From the NCBI RefSeq assembly GCF_019966575.1, contig NZ_JAINFK010000003.1, positions 384,001 to 448,000 of the forward strand: 64,000 nt of DNA, given 5' to 3'. Positions 33,193-41,961 of this stretch are shown here, one piece after another. The notes beneath the pieces were generated by a model, which was not told the origin of the DNA, ran no database searches, and saw only the letters and a program-made list of their open reading frames with translations. The translations under genes were made by a program, and so were the position numbers. How positions within the stretch are numbered: the stretch's first letter is position 1; each line of letters starts with the position of its first letter. This DNA comes from Oricola cellulosilytica. Lineage in GTDB: Bacteria; Pseudomonadota; Alphaproteobacteria; Rhizobiales; Rhizobiaceae.

Positions 33193-33905
33193 GCCGTCCG
33201 CCTGTCCAGATGACGTCCATCCCCGGAAAAGTCCGATTCGGCGAGCGCCGATGCCGTAAGCGCGAAATGCTGTTCGGTCAGGTTGCACGCGCGATCCGCG
33301 TCGCGCGCGATGGCCGCTTCGGCGATCTCGGCATGCTCGGTCGCCAAGTCCCGCGATCCCAGCTTCTGATACACGGAAACGCGGCGATAACGCTCGCAGA
33401 GATCGTGCAAACCCGCCCGGACTCTCAGCAACCAGTTCGAACCGCAGGCCGAAACGAGGGCCGCATGGAATTCGGTGTTGGCGCGCTCCCACGAATCGGT
33501 GACGCTATCACGGGCGGCTGCCAGTGCGGCGTCTTCCTTCGACATTATATACGCCGCGGCGACAACGCGGGCCTCCCATACATCGCCGCCGCGTTGGATC
33601 GAAAGCCGGAGCGCCTCTTTCTCGATTGCGGTCCTTGCAACGTTGAGGTCATTGAACTCCGCCGGGTCGAGCGGAGCGACGGTGAATCCGCGGTTTCCTT
33701 CGCTCAGGACGAGGCCGTCCTGAGCGAGCTTCTGCAGCGCTTCGCGAAGCGGCGTCGGACCGATAGCGTATATCGCCTTGAGCTTCTCGATGCGCAGCCG
33801 TTCCCCCGGCGGACGAGCGCCGATGATGATGTCCCGGCGAAGCCGCTTGTAGGCCGCCTCGGAAAGCGTTTCTCCGTCCAGGGCTTCTTTTTCTCTCGTC
33901 TGCAT
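33189..33905 (-). CDS. GntR family transcriptional regulator (FadR/FCD type)
   Basis: The 238-residue protein has an N-terminal winged helix (TLSEAAYKRLRRDIIIGARPPGERLRIEKL, GPTPLREALQKLAQDGLV) and an all-helical FCD effector domain from about residue 95. It is divergent from the second FAH gene across a 109-base gap that contains the palindrome TATCGATA at about 33983-33990. That is a plausible operator site. It probably represses both arms of the cluster until an organic acid binds. Confidence 0.9.
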   Translation of the reverse strand: MQTREKEALDGETLSEAAYKRLRRDIIIGARPPGERLRIEKLKAIYAIGPTPLREALQKLAQDGLVLSEGNRGFTVAPLDPAEFNDLNVARTAIEKEALRLSIQRGGDVWEARVVAAAYIMSKEDAALAAARDSVTDSWERANTEFHAALVSACGSNWLLRVRAGLHDLCERYRRVSVYQKLGSRDLATEHAEIAEAAIARDADRACNLTEQHFALTASALAESDFSGDGRHLDRRTA

Positions 33906-34014
33906 GCAGGTGTCTGTCCTTCTTATCCCCTTTGCGTCCGATAGGCGCGGGTTTGACAGGGTAGGTTTTCTATGATCTCTGTTATTATCGATAGAATTGC
34001 GATATGTCGAGAAA

Positions 34015-34884
34015 ATGAAGCTGATTACTTTCGAATTCGACGGCATAGTCGCAGCCGGCTACATTGACGGGGGCGACGCGGTCGTATGCGCCGAAGGCGA
34101 TGAAGCGCACCGAGCCGTTCTCGATGTCATATCGGGGGGTGAAGCGGCGTTGGCGACATGGCGCAAGGGCTCGGCGCGTCGCGTTCCTCTTGGGGGTATC
34201 CGCTTCCTCGCACCCATCCCTGCCCCATTACGCGACGTTTTCTGCGTCGGAAAGAACTATTATGCCCATGCCGCAGAGTTTCACTCGAGCGGCTTCGACT
34301 CGAGCGCCAAGGAGCAGGTTCCCTCCCATCCGGTTATCTTCACCAAGGCGACGACAAGCGTCTGCGGGCCGGGCGACATCGTCAAGGGGTCACTGGATCC
34401 GACGAACAGCGTCGACTACGAGGGCGAACTTGGCGTCGTCATCGGCAAACGCTGTTTCCAAGTAAGCAGGGAAGCGGCCTACGATCACGTCTTCGGCTAC
34501 GTTGCCCTCAACGACGTGACCTCCCGCGAGCTTCAGAAGAAACACAACCAGTGGGTCATCGGGAAGGGCATCGACACCTTCTGCCCGATTGGACCGTGGA
34601 TCGCGACGGCCGATGAGGTGGGCGACGTTACCGAGCTTGAACTGTGTACGGAGATCAATGGCGAAATGCGCCAGCGTGCCAAGGTCTCGGATCTTATCTT
34701 CGACATCCCGACACTCATCGAGACCATGTCGAGGACGATGACTCTTCTACCGGGAGACATCATCGCCACCGGCACGCCCGTCGGAGTCGGGATTGGCTTC
34801 AAGCCCCCGAAATACCTGTCGGCGGGAGACACGATGCGTGTCAGCATCACCGGCCTTGGTACGCTGGAGAATACAATCGGCTGA
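34015..34884 (+). CDS. Fumarylacetoacetate hydrolase family protein, second copy
   Basis: The 289-residue FAH-fold enzyme has FCVGKNYYAHAAEF near residue 75, YEGELGVVIG and NDVTSRELQKKHNQWVIGKGIDTFCPIGPWI, then IIATGTPVGVGIGF. It differs from the enzyme at 31495-32433 in the substrate loop (KHNQW against RRTPEG), so the two probably act on different oxo acids. The ATG at 34015 (MKLITFEFDG) is preferred to one 18 bases upstream. It starts the operon with the tripartite transporter genes. Confidence 0.9.
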   Translation: MKLITFEFDGIVAAGYIDGGDAVVCAEGDEAHRAVLDVISGGEAALATWRKGSARRVPLGGIRFLAPIPAPLRDVFCVGKNYYAHAAEFHSSGFDSSAKEQVPSHPVIFTKATTSVCGPGDIVKGSLDPTNSVDYEGELGVVIGKRCFQVSREAAYDHVFGYVALNDVTSRELQKKHNQWVIGKGIDTFCPIGPWIATADEVGDVTELELCTEINGEMRQRAKVSDLIFDIPTLIETMSRTMTLLPGDIIATGTPVGVGIGFKPPKYLSAGDTMRVSITGLGTLENTIG

Positions 34885-34924
34885 TTTCGTAGCTTGCAAG
34901 AGAGTTCAAGGGAGGAACTACATC

Positions 34925-35998
34925 ATGCGTAAGATCACACTATCGGTTGCAGCCGCACTGCTCGCTGGCAGCGCCTTTTCGGCGATGGCCCAGGATGGAT
35001 ATTTCGCAGGCAAGACGATCGAGATCGTCGTGCCCTTCGGTGAAGGTGGAGCCACCTTCGTTTCCGCGAAATTCCTTGAGCCCTATTTCGAGAAACACCT
35101 GCCCGGAAACCCGGAGATCGACGTTGTGTCGCGGCCGGGCGGAGGCTCCATTCTCGGCGCCAACTGGTTCGAACAGAATGCGAAGTCCGATGGAACCACC
35201 ATCCTCTTCACCACTTCGTCGACGGCCAATCCGTTTGTCCTCGGCCAGGAGGGAGTCGAGTATCGCCTGGCCGACTACCGTGTCGCCTACAGCCATCCGT
35301 TCAGCGCCGTGGCATATGTTTCGCCCGATACCGGCGTCACCAGCGCCGCCGACATCAAGAACGCATCGACGCCGCTGATCTACGGCGGGATTGCGGCAGC
35401 CGCGTCCGACCTGCCGGGATTGCTCTCCTTCGAGGTTCTCGATCTCGATGTGAAAACCGTACTCGGGTTCAATGGCCGCGGACCGGTTCGCCTCGCCTTC
35501 GAACAGGGAGAATTGAACCTCGATTACCAGTTCACGCCCGTCTATCTCACCCAGGTCGTGCCCTCGGTAGCCGAGGGCCGCGCCGTGCCGCTATGGACGG
35601 GGGGAGCGATGGAGAACGGGGTCCTGAAGGCCCGCGATCCGATCGCGCCGGAATTGCCGTCGGTCTACGAGGTGTATGAACAAATGAACGGCGGCGCCCC
35701 ATCGGGAATCGAATGGGAGGCGTTTCAGGGCGTCGCCTCCGTGACGTACGCCTACGGCCTGACCGGCTACATGCACCCCGACACGCCGCAGGAAGTGCTC
35801 GACATCTTCGCCGAGACCGTTGCAGCGATCAACGCCGACCCCGAGTTCCAGGCCGAAAGCCAGGAGGTCACGAACGGGGCCCGCCTGAACGCCGGGCCGG
35901 ACACCGAGGCCGCGATCAAGGCCGCGCTTTCGCCGAGCCAGGAAGTGAAGGACTACCTGCGAAAACTCCTGTCGGACAAGTACGGCGTGAATTTCTGA
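34925..35998 (+). CDS. Tripartite tricarboxylate transporter substrate-binding protein (TctC-like)
   Basis: The 357-residue exported protein has a signal peptide (MRKITLSVAAALLAGSAFSAMAQ) and typical TTT features: GKTIEIVVPFGEGGATFVSAKFL, VVSRPGGGSILGANWF, TSSTANPF. GGGAGGA lies before the ATG. It should bind a di- or tricarboxylate or aromatic acid in the periplasm and give it to the TctA/TctB membrane part encoded next. Confidence 0.9.
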   Translation: MRKITLSVAAALLAGSAFSAMAQDGYFAGKTIEIVVPFGEGGATFVSAKFLEPYFEKHLPGNPEIDVVSRPGGGSILGANWFEQNAKSDGTTILFTTSSTANPFVLGQEGVEYRLADYRVAYSHPFSAVAYVSPDTGVTSAADIKNASTPLIYGGIAAAASDLPGLLSFEVLDLDVKTVLGFNGRGPVRLAFEQGELNLDYQFTPVYLTQVVPSVAEGRAVPLWTGGAMENGVLKARDPIAPELPSVYEVYEQMNGGAPSGIEWEAFQGVASVTYAYGLTGYMHPDTPQEVLDIFAETVAAINADPEFQAESQEVTNGARLNAGPDTEAAIKAALSPSQEVKDYLRKLLSDKYGVNF

Positions 35999-36064
35999 CC
36001 CAGCCGATAGCCCGAGCCCGGACATCCGGGCTCGGACCCGCCCCAAGCCTTCCCGGAAAGGTTC

Positions 36065-37999
36065 ATGATCGAAAACGCCCTCTCGGCGCTCGATGCGCTC
36101 TTCGACCCGGTTCGGCTGGCGGCGCTCTTCGCCGGGATGATCGTGGGCATGGTCTTCGGCATGCTTCCCGGACTGGGCGGCGTGGCCGCTGTCTCGATAC
36201 TTCTGCCCTTTGTCTACTACCTCGACGGCTACTCCGGACTTGCGATGCTGCTGGGGGCGGTATCGGTCGTCTACACGTCGGACACCATCACCTCGGTTCT
36301 CCTGGGCGCACCGGGTTCGCCTGCATCGGCCCCAACCGCCATCGAAGGGCACGCGCTTGCCAAACAGGGACAGGCGGCACGTGCCCTCGGGGTCGGTTTC
36401 CTCGCCTCGATGGTCGGCGGGCTTATGGGCGCCGCAATCCTGTTCGTGGCCATTCCCGTTGCCGGGCCGATCGTATTGCTGCTGTCGACGCCCGAACTTT
36501 TCATGTTTGCGCTTGTCGGGCTCTTCTTCGCCGCGTCGATGATCGGAAAGGATCTCGCCAAGGGGCTCGCGGCCGCCTGCCTCGGAATCCTGCTCGGCGT
36601 GGTCGGTCCGGCCCAGGCGGCGGCCGATTTCCGCTACACCTTCGGCCAGGTCTACTTGCTGGACGGTTTCTCGCTCACCGTCGTGGCCCTGGGACTGTTC
36701 GGTGTGGCCGAGGTCATATCGATGCTCGCCGCCGGCGGCGGCATCAGTCACGAGCGGATGAAGGTTGCCCACTGGGGCACTGGTTTCCACGATTTCTGGC
36801 AGTCGAAATGGCTCGTGCTGCGGGCATCGGTGATCGGTGTGTTCGGGGGATTCGTGCCCGCCGTCGGCGCATCGGCCTCGACCTGGGTCGCCTACGGCCA
36901 TTCGATGCGCTCGACGCGCGACAAGTCACGCTTCGGCCACGGCGAGATCCGGGGCATCGCCGCTTCCGAGGGCGCCAACAATGCGACCGTGATCTCGGAC
37001 CTCGTTCCTACGCTCCTGTTCAGCGTGCCCGGAGGACCGGCGGCGGCGGTCTTTCTCGGCGCGCTGTTCTCGTTCGGATACTATCCAGGACCGCGCATGA
37101 TCACGCAGAATCCGGACCTGATGTTCCTCATCGTCTGGTCAGTTGCGTTGACGTCGGTGGTCGGCGCGGCGGTCTGCTTTGCCATCACGCCCATGCTGGC
37201 ACGGCTGACGCGCATTCCGTTCGCCATCATCGCCGCGCCGCTGGTGCTGATCATGGTCATCGGGGCTTATCAGTCGACCTCGACGATAGGCGACATCTTC
37301 TTGCTTTTCCTGCTTGGCGCTTTGGGCTGGATGATGAAGCATGGCGGATGGCCGCGGGCACCGGCCCTGGTGGGATTCGTGTTGTCCGGCCCCATGGAAC
37401 AATATTTCTGGCTCACCAACCAGATCCACGGGTGGTCATGGCTGACACGGCCGGGTGTGATTCTCATAGGCTCGGTCATCGTCATCCCAGTCGTCGTATC
37501 TTCGGTCCGCTGGTTGCGCCACCGGGGGCAGCCCGCGCCGAGCGTGCCTGACCAGCCCGAAACAGTGGCCCAGGAGCCAAGCCAAGGTGTTGCGCTGGTG
37601 CTTGCCGGTGTCGCGACAGTGATGTTCATCTACGCGCTCTTTGAAATGTTCACGTTCAATCCTGCCTCGCGGCTGATGCCGGCCCTGACGATCGTGCCGG
37701 GGCTCCCGCTTGTGCTGTGGCTGCTGGCGCGCGGGATACGCGAGTACCGCAACGACTTTGGTCGCGACGCCAACGAACTCTGGATCCTTCTTGCGCTGGT
37801 CATATACGCTGTCGGCGTTTGGGCCATCGGCCTCAGCATTCCGACAATCGCGCTCATAACGTGGATGCTGTTGGCGCGCGCGCGCATGCGCGTCTGGACG
37901 AGCCTGCTGTACGGCGCCATCGTCTTCGTGGTCGTACGACTGCTTTTCGAACTCTTACGCGGTGACCCGCCCGTAGGAGCCATAATCCCCCTGAGCTAG
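36065..37999 (+). CDS. Fused TctA-TctB tripartite tricarboxylate transporter membrane protein
   Basis: This 644-residue protein carries the large 12-helix TctA unit in residues 1 to about 495 (GMVFGMLPGLGGVAAVSILLPF, VLLGAPGSPASAPTAIEGHALAKQG, NNATVISDLVPTLLFSVPGG). A linker near residues 495-515 leads to a four-helix TctB-like unit at the C-terminus (LVLAGVATVMFIYALFEMF to FELLRGDPP). TctA and TctB are usually separate, and no separate tctB is seen here, which supports the fusion. GGAAAGG precedes the ATG. Confidence 0.9.
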   Translation: MIENALSALDALFDPVRLAALFAGMIVGMVFGMLPGLGGVAAVSILLPFVYYLDGYSGLAMLLGAVSVVYTSDTITSVLLGAPGSPASAPTAIEGHALAKQGQAARALGVGFLASMVGGLMGAAILFVAIPVAGPIVLLLSTPELFMFALVGLFFAASMIGKDLAKGLAAACLGILLGVVGPAQAAADFRYTFGQVYLLDGFSLTVVALGLFGVAEVISMLAAGGGISHERMKVAHWGTGFHDFWQSKWLVLRASVIGVFGGFVPAVGASASTWVAYGHSMRSTRDKSRFGHGEIRGIAASEGANNATVISDLVPTLLFSVPGGPAAAVFLGALFSFGYYPGPRMITQNPDLMFLIVWSVALTSVVGAAVCFAITPMLARLTRIPFAIIAAPLVLIMVIGAYQSTSTIGDIFLLFLLGALGWMMKHGGWPRAPALVGFVLSGPMEQYFWLTNQIHGWSWLTRPGVILIGSVIVIPVVVSSVRWLRHRGQPAPSVPDQPETVAQEPSQGVALVLAGVATVMFIYALFEMFTFNPASRLMPALTIVPGLPLVLWLLARGIREYRNDFGRDANELWILLALVIYAVGVWAIGLSIPTIALITWMLLARARMRVWTSLLYGAIVFVVVRLLFELLRGDPPVGAIIPLS

Positions 38000-38013
38000 A
38001 CGTGAGAAGGCCA

Positions 38014-38541
38014 ATGTCCGACATGATCGATCCAGAAATCATCGAGCCCAGCATCGATCCGGAAACGAAGAAGATCGGAGTCAGGCACGTCAAGGCAACC
38101 AACGCAGCCGGCACCCGCACCAAAATCCAGGTGCGGGACTTCGCGCCCGCCTACACCGACGAACCCGCTTCGCTCGGCGGCTCGAACACGGCCCCAAGCC
38201 CGCTGGAAACGGTTCTGATCGCGCTCGTCGGATGCGATGGGGTCATCATCAACGGCGTCGCGAAGGCCATGAATTTCTCCTACACCGGCGTCGACTTCGC
38301 CTGCCAAATCCAGATCGACGTGCGGGGCCCAAAGGGCGTTCCCGGCATCCGCCCTTATTTCGAGAGCGGCACGCTCGACATCAGCGTCTACTCGGACGAA
38401 ACGGAGGCGAGATTCCGCCAGCTCTGCAAGAACGTCGAATTCCGTTGCCCGGTAATGAACTTGCTTGCCGCGGCGAATGTGGACATGACGGTCACGTGGA
38501 ACCAGCGTCCCGCTTCGGAATACAGCGGCAACGTGGACTGA
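38014..38541 (+). CDS. OsmC family protein
   Basis: The 175-residue protein has the OsmC fold with the two peroxidatic/resolving cysteines in LIALVGCDGV and EFRCPVMNLL. OsmC proteins reduce organic or fatty-acid hydroperoxides in the cytoplasm. The ATG at 38014 follows the transporter stop by 14 bases, so it is likely in the same operon. Why it travels with an organic-acid transporter is unclear. It could protect the cell during oxidative breakdown of the substrate. Confidence 0.88.
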   Translation: MSDMIDPEIIEPSIDPETKKIGVRHVKATNAAGTRTKIQVRDFAPAYTDEPASLGGSNTAPSPLETVLIALVGCDGVIINGVAKAMNFSYTGVDFACQIQIDVRGPKGVPGIRPYFESGTLDISVYSDETEARFRQLCKNVEFRCPVMNLLAAANVDMTVTWNQRPASEYSGNVD

Positions 38542-38732
38542 GCAGTACGCCGGCCAGGTGAGAAGACAAGAGGCTGAGCACAACGAACGTCCGCTTACCG
38601 CCGCCTGAGGAAGTATTCTGGGAGGAATTTGCCGGGATCACTCGCTCAGATGTCACAGCACGGCCTCCTCCCCCGTTTGCCGCACCGGCGCTACATGTCG
38701 ACCAGCCCTGCCATCTGACTGACTTTCCTGTA

Positions 38733-39488
38733 TCAATGCGGGTTATCGCCCTGCAATTGTTCGCCAGTGACCGCTTGCACCATCGCAGCCAGCTTGTAGC
38801 CCACTCCATGCACGGTGAGAAGGAGATCGGCGTCTGCGCCGGCGTCGGCTAGCTTCCGACGCAGCCGCACCATGTGCGTGTCAATGGCGCGGTCCGTGAC
38901 CTGGATCGAGTTTCCGTAGACCGTGTGCAGAATTTCCTCTCGAGTCAGAACGTTGCCCTGCGCCCCGGCCAGCGCTTTCAACAAGGCGAATTCCGTGCTG
39001 GTTAGGCCGAGATCCAGGCGGTCGGGCCACCGGCGGGCGGTCGACTTGACCAAATCCAGCTCGATATTGGCGAAGCGGAGATTGGTGGGCGAACCGCCAA
39101 CCTCCGGGTCCGGAACCGGATGCCGGCCATGCCGACGCAGGACAGACCGCACCCGCGCCAGCAATTCGCGCGGCTCGTAGGGTTTGGTGACGTAATCATC
39201 AGCTCCGAGTTCGAGTCCGACGACTCTGTCGAAGAGTTCGTCCCGCGCCGTCAGCATGATGATCGGCACATCGTTGGAGCGGCGCAACTGCCGCGCGGCC
39301 TCCATTCCGTCCTCGTCGGGCAAGATGAGATCCAGTACGATCAGATCGAAACGATCTTTCTCCACTGCGGCGAACAGTTCCGCGCAACTCGCCGCCGACG
39401 TGGCGCGATACCCGTGTTTCTTGAAGAACCGCTCCAGAAACGAGGTCAGTTGCCTGTCGTCGTCAACAATGAGAACGTGCTGCTGCAT
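38733..39488 (-). CDS. OmpR/TorR-type response regulator
   Basis: The 251-residue protein has a receiver domain (HVLIVDDDRQLTSFLERFF, phospho-acceptor Asp53 in LIVLDLILPDEDG, Lys in VTKPYEPRELL) and a C-terminal OmpR-type winged helix (LTSTEFALLKALAGAQGNVLTREEIL, then VHGVGYKLA). The ATG at 39488 has GAGGGAT just before it. It is divergent from the hybrid sensor kinase across 77 bases and is next to the iodate-reductase-like cluster, so regulation of that cluster is likely. Confidence 0.93.
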   Translation of the reverse strand: MQQHVLIVDDDRQLTSFLERFFKKHGYRATSAASCAELFAAVEKDRFDLIVLDLILPDEDGMEAARQLRRSNDVPIIMLTARDELFDRVVGLELGADDYVTKPYEPRELLARVRSVLRRHGRHPVPDPEVGGSPTNLRFANIELDLVKSTARRWPDRLDLGLTSTEFALLKALAGAQGNVLTREEILHTVYGNSIQVTDRAIDTHMVRLRRKLADAGADADLLLTVHGVGYKLAAMVQAVTGEQLQGDNPH

Positions 39489-39565
39489 ATCCCTCGTCGC
39501 CCAACCCTTGACCATCTGTCGTAGTCGACCTTGCGCGGGACGGCAACACGGAGGAAGGTTGGCCA

Positions 39566-41767
39566 ATGGAAGCGTTGTCAGGTCGTGGATTGTCTCGTCC
39601 GCTGATCATCGTCTTGGCGGCCGTCGTCCTGTTGGCCATTACGGTCGCACTCGGCGCGACGTTGGGGCTTGCGACGCGCGTGCAGTTCCGTGAGATCGAG
39701 CAGAGCTGGGCCGAGTATTCCGGTGGAACAGAACGCAAGGCGATTCTCATCAGCAACCTGCGCGGCCATCTCGGCTATGGCGGCATCATCCACAATTTCA
39801 AGAACTATGTGCTGCGCCGCGAGCCGAGCTATCTGGAGACGACCCGCACGCAGATGCAGCGCTTCTACTCTGTTATCGCCGAGTTTCAGACGCTCAACCT
39901 GTCGGCTGAGGAAGCTCGTGCGCTCGACACCATTCTGGCGGCAATTAGAACCTACGAAGCAAAATTGCCCATCGCCATCAAAGCGGCTCAGGAGGGATGG
40001 GATCCGGAACGAACCGACGCACTGGTGCGCGTTGACGACAGCGCAGCGGTCGCGGCGCTTCACGACCTCGAGCAGATTTGGAAGGGTGTCCAGATAAGCA
40101 GTTCGCGCCGGATCGGCGCCGCGGTTACCGACGGGCAGTATCTGATCTGGCTCGGATTCATGTCGATCTTCGCGCTGGTGATCGTCGCGCTCCTGATCGG
40201 CTGGTTCGTCTTTCTGCTTGTTCGGAACCTGCATGGGGCGGTCAGCGATCTGGCCGCTCAACTGGCGGAACGACGGCGCCTCGAAAGCTCGGAGAGCCGG
40301 CTTGCCACAGCCGTCGAGCAGAGCCCCGCCACGATCATCATCACAGACACTGATGCGCGTATAGAATATGTCAATGCGAAATTCGAGGAACTCACCGGTT
40401 GGTCCCGCGATGAGATCCGCGGACAGACGCCGGCCTTTCTGCAATCCGGCGAGACATCCCCGCAGACCTATAATGAGATACGCGCCAGCCTGGCGGAGGG
40501 GCAGACGTGGCACGGCATCTTTCGCAACCGTAAAAGGGACGGCGCGAGCTACTGGACCGAAACGACGATTCTGCCGTTGCTCGCCAAGGACGGAACGACG
40601 AGAAACTTCATAGCCATCGGCGAGGACATCACGGAGAAACGCCACGCCAGGGATCAGGTGGTTCGCGCGCAGAAGCTTGAGGCGGTTGGTCAACTCGCAA
40701 GCGGCGTCGCGCATGATTTCAACAACATTCTGACGACCATCGTCGGATCGAGCCATCTGGCCGCCATGGATGCGCCGGGCGGCAGCGATCTTGCCGCCGA
40801 GGTCGCGCAGATCCAGATTGCTGCGCGCCGTGCGCAGTCGCTGGTAAGGGAACTGCTGACCTTCGCCCGGCGTGAACCAGGCCAAAAGAAGCCGGTGATC
40901 GTCGGGGCGATCGTCGCAGAGGTGGCCGGCCTTCTTAGGGCTTCCGTTCCGCCGTTTGTCAGGATCGTCTGTGCACCGCGATCCGATGATCTGGCGGTTC
41001 TCGGCGATCCGACACATCTGCACCAGATCCTGATGAATCTTTGCCGCAACGCAGCCGAGGCGATGAGCGGCAACCCGGGCACGATCACGGTTTTCCACGA
41101 ACCATGCGGCCCACCGGAGAACCAGCGAGCGCGACCGGACGGATGGGTTAGGCTGTGTGTCTCGGACGACGGCCCGGGAATGACGGCGGAAACGCAAGCA
41201 CACTTGTTCGAGCCATTTTTTACCACAAAGCCAATCGGCAAGGGCTCGGGACTTGGGCTCGCGGTCGTTTACGGTCTCGTCGACGATATGGGCGGACAAA
41301 TCGCGGTGGAGAGCGCCCTTGGCAAAGGCAGCCGGTTTACGTTGATCCTTCCACGCGCGTTCGCCACTGCCGGCGAGGCGATCGACGAGCACAGCGCCCT
41401 GCCCCGGGGGACCGAGCGACTGATCCTGATCGATGACGAGGCCGAGGTGGCCGGCACGTTCCGGAGATTGTTGCTCCGGCTAGGTTACAAAGTCGAGGCG
41501 TTTACGGCGCCGCTCCAGGCGCTTGAGCGGTTCCGGCAGGATCCGGCGCGCTTCGACCTGGTGATTTCCGACATGGTGATGCCCGAGATGAGCGGCGAGG
41601 TGCTGATGCAACAGTTCCGAGCATTGCGACCCCACATCCCGGTTCTGTTCTGCAGCGGTTACAAACCGCATCATATCGACCTGCCGGGTGCCGAGCCCGA
41701 GGTTCTGGACAAGCCTGTGGAGCCGGGACGGCTTGCCAGGAGCATTCGCGCCTTGCTCGACCGGTAG
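39566..41767 (+). CDS. Hybrid sensor histidine kinase (membrane, PAS, receiver)
   Basis: The 733-residue protein has membrane segments near residues 12-36 and 193-217. They enclose a helical periplasmic sensor of about 155 residues with the striking motif HLGYGGIIHNFKNYVLRRE. Then come a PAS domain (about 240-355), a HisKA domain with His383 (GVAHDFNNIL), an ATPase domain (LMNLCRNAAEAM, DDGPGM, GKGSGLGLAVVYG) and a C-terminal receiver with Asp669 (VISDMVMPEMSG). It ends 194 bases before the peroxidase/Rieske/molybdoenzyme operon. It probably senses a redox cue or an oxyanion. Confidence 0.93.
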   Translation: MEALSGRGLSRPLIIVLAAVVLLAITVALGATLGLATRVQFREIEQSWAEYSGGTERKAILISNLRGHLGYGGIIHNFKNYVLRREPSYLETTRTQMQRFYSVIAEFQTLNLSAEEARALDTILAAIRTYEAKLPIAIKAAQEGWDPERTDALVRVDDSAAVAALHDLEQIWKGVQISSSRRIGAAVTDGQYLIWLGFMSIFALVIVALLIGWFVFLLVRNLHGAVSDLAAQLAERRRLESSESRLATAVEQSPATIIITDTDARIEYVNAKFEELTGWSRDEIRGQTPAFLQSGETSPQTYNEIRASLAEGQTWHGIFRNRKRDGASYWTETTILPLLAKDGTTRNFIAIGEDITEKRHARDQVVRAQKLEAVGQLASGVAHDFNNILTTIVGSSHLAAMDAPGGSDLAAEVAQIQIAARRAQSLVRELLTFARREPGQKKPVIVGAIVAEVAGLLRASVPPFVRIVCAPRSDDLAVLGDPTHLHQILMNLCRNAAEAMSGNPGTITVFHEPCGPPENQRARPDGWVRLCVSDDGPGMTAETQAHLFEPFFTTKPIGKGSGLGLAVVYGLVDDMGGQIAVESALGKGSRFTLILPRAFATAGEAIDEHSALPRGTERLILIDDEAEVAGTFRRLLLRLGYKVEAFTAPLQALERFRQDPARFDLVISDMVMPEMSGEVLMQQFRALRPHIPVLFCSGYKPHHIDLPGAEPEVLDKPVEPGRLARSIRALLDR

Positions 41768-41806
41768 GCAGTTCCGTGCGTAATTAAACCCGGCGCAAGA
41801 CCGCCC

Positions 41807-41836
41807 CGTCACAAAACGTCACAAATCCTCACAGCT
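41807..41836 (+). promoter_or_regulatory. Three tandem 10-bp direct repeats, candidate response-regulator binding site
   Basis: The repeats are CGTCACAAAA, CGTCACAAAT and CCTCACAGCT, head to tail with an exact 10-base period, 126-155 bases upstream of the first peroxidase start. OmpR-family regulators such as TorR bind 10-bp direct repeats. The nearby divergent regulator belongs to this family. The link is inference. Confidence 0.5.
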
Positions 41837-41961
41837 CGCAATCCCGCCCGCAACATATGGGCGGAAAAGCCATGGTAACAACAACGCTGATTGAGATCGC
41901 GCCATGCCCTCGAATGGCAGTCAGCCACACGGGGCAACCTGCGGAAAGGTGAGGGAGAACA

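Noticed and set aside
35713-37551. 612-codon plus-strand frame overlapping the TctC and TctAB genes
   Set aside because: It is Arg-rich, lacks domains and starts inside a real gene; it is a frame shadow.
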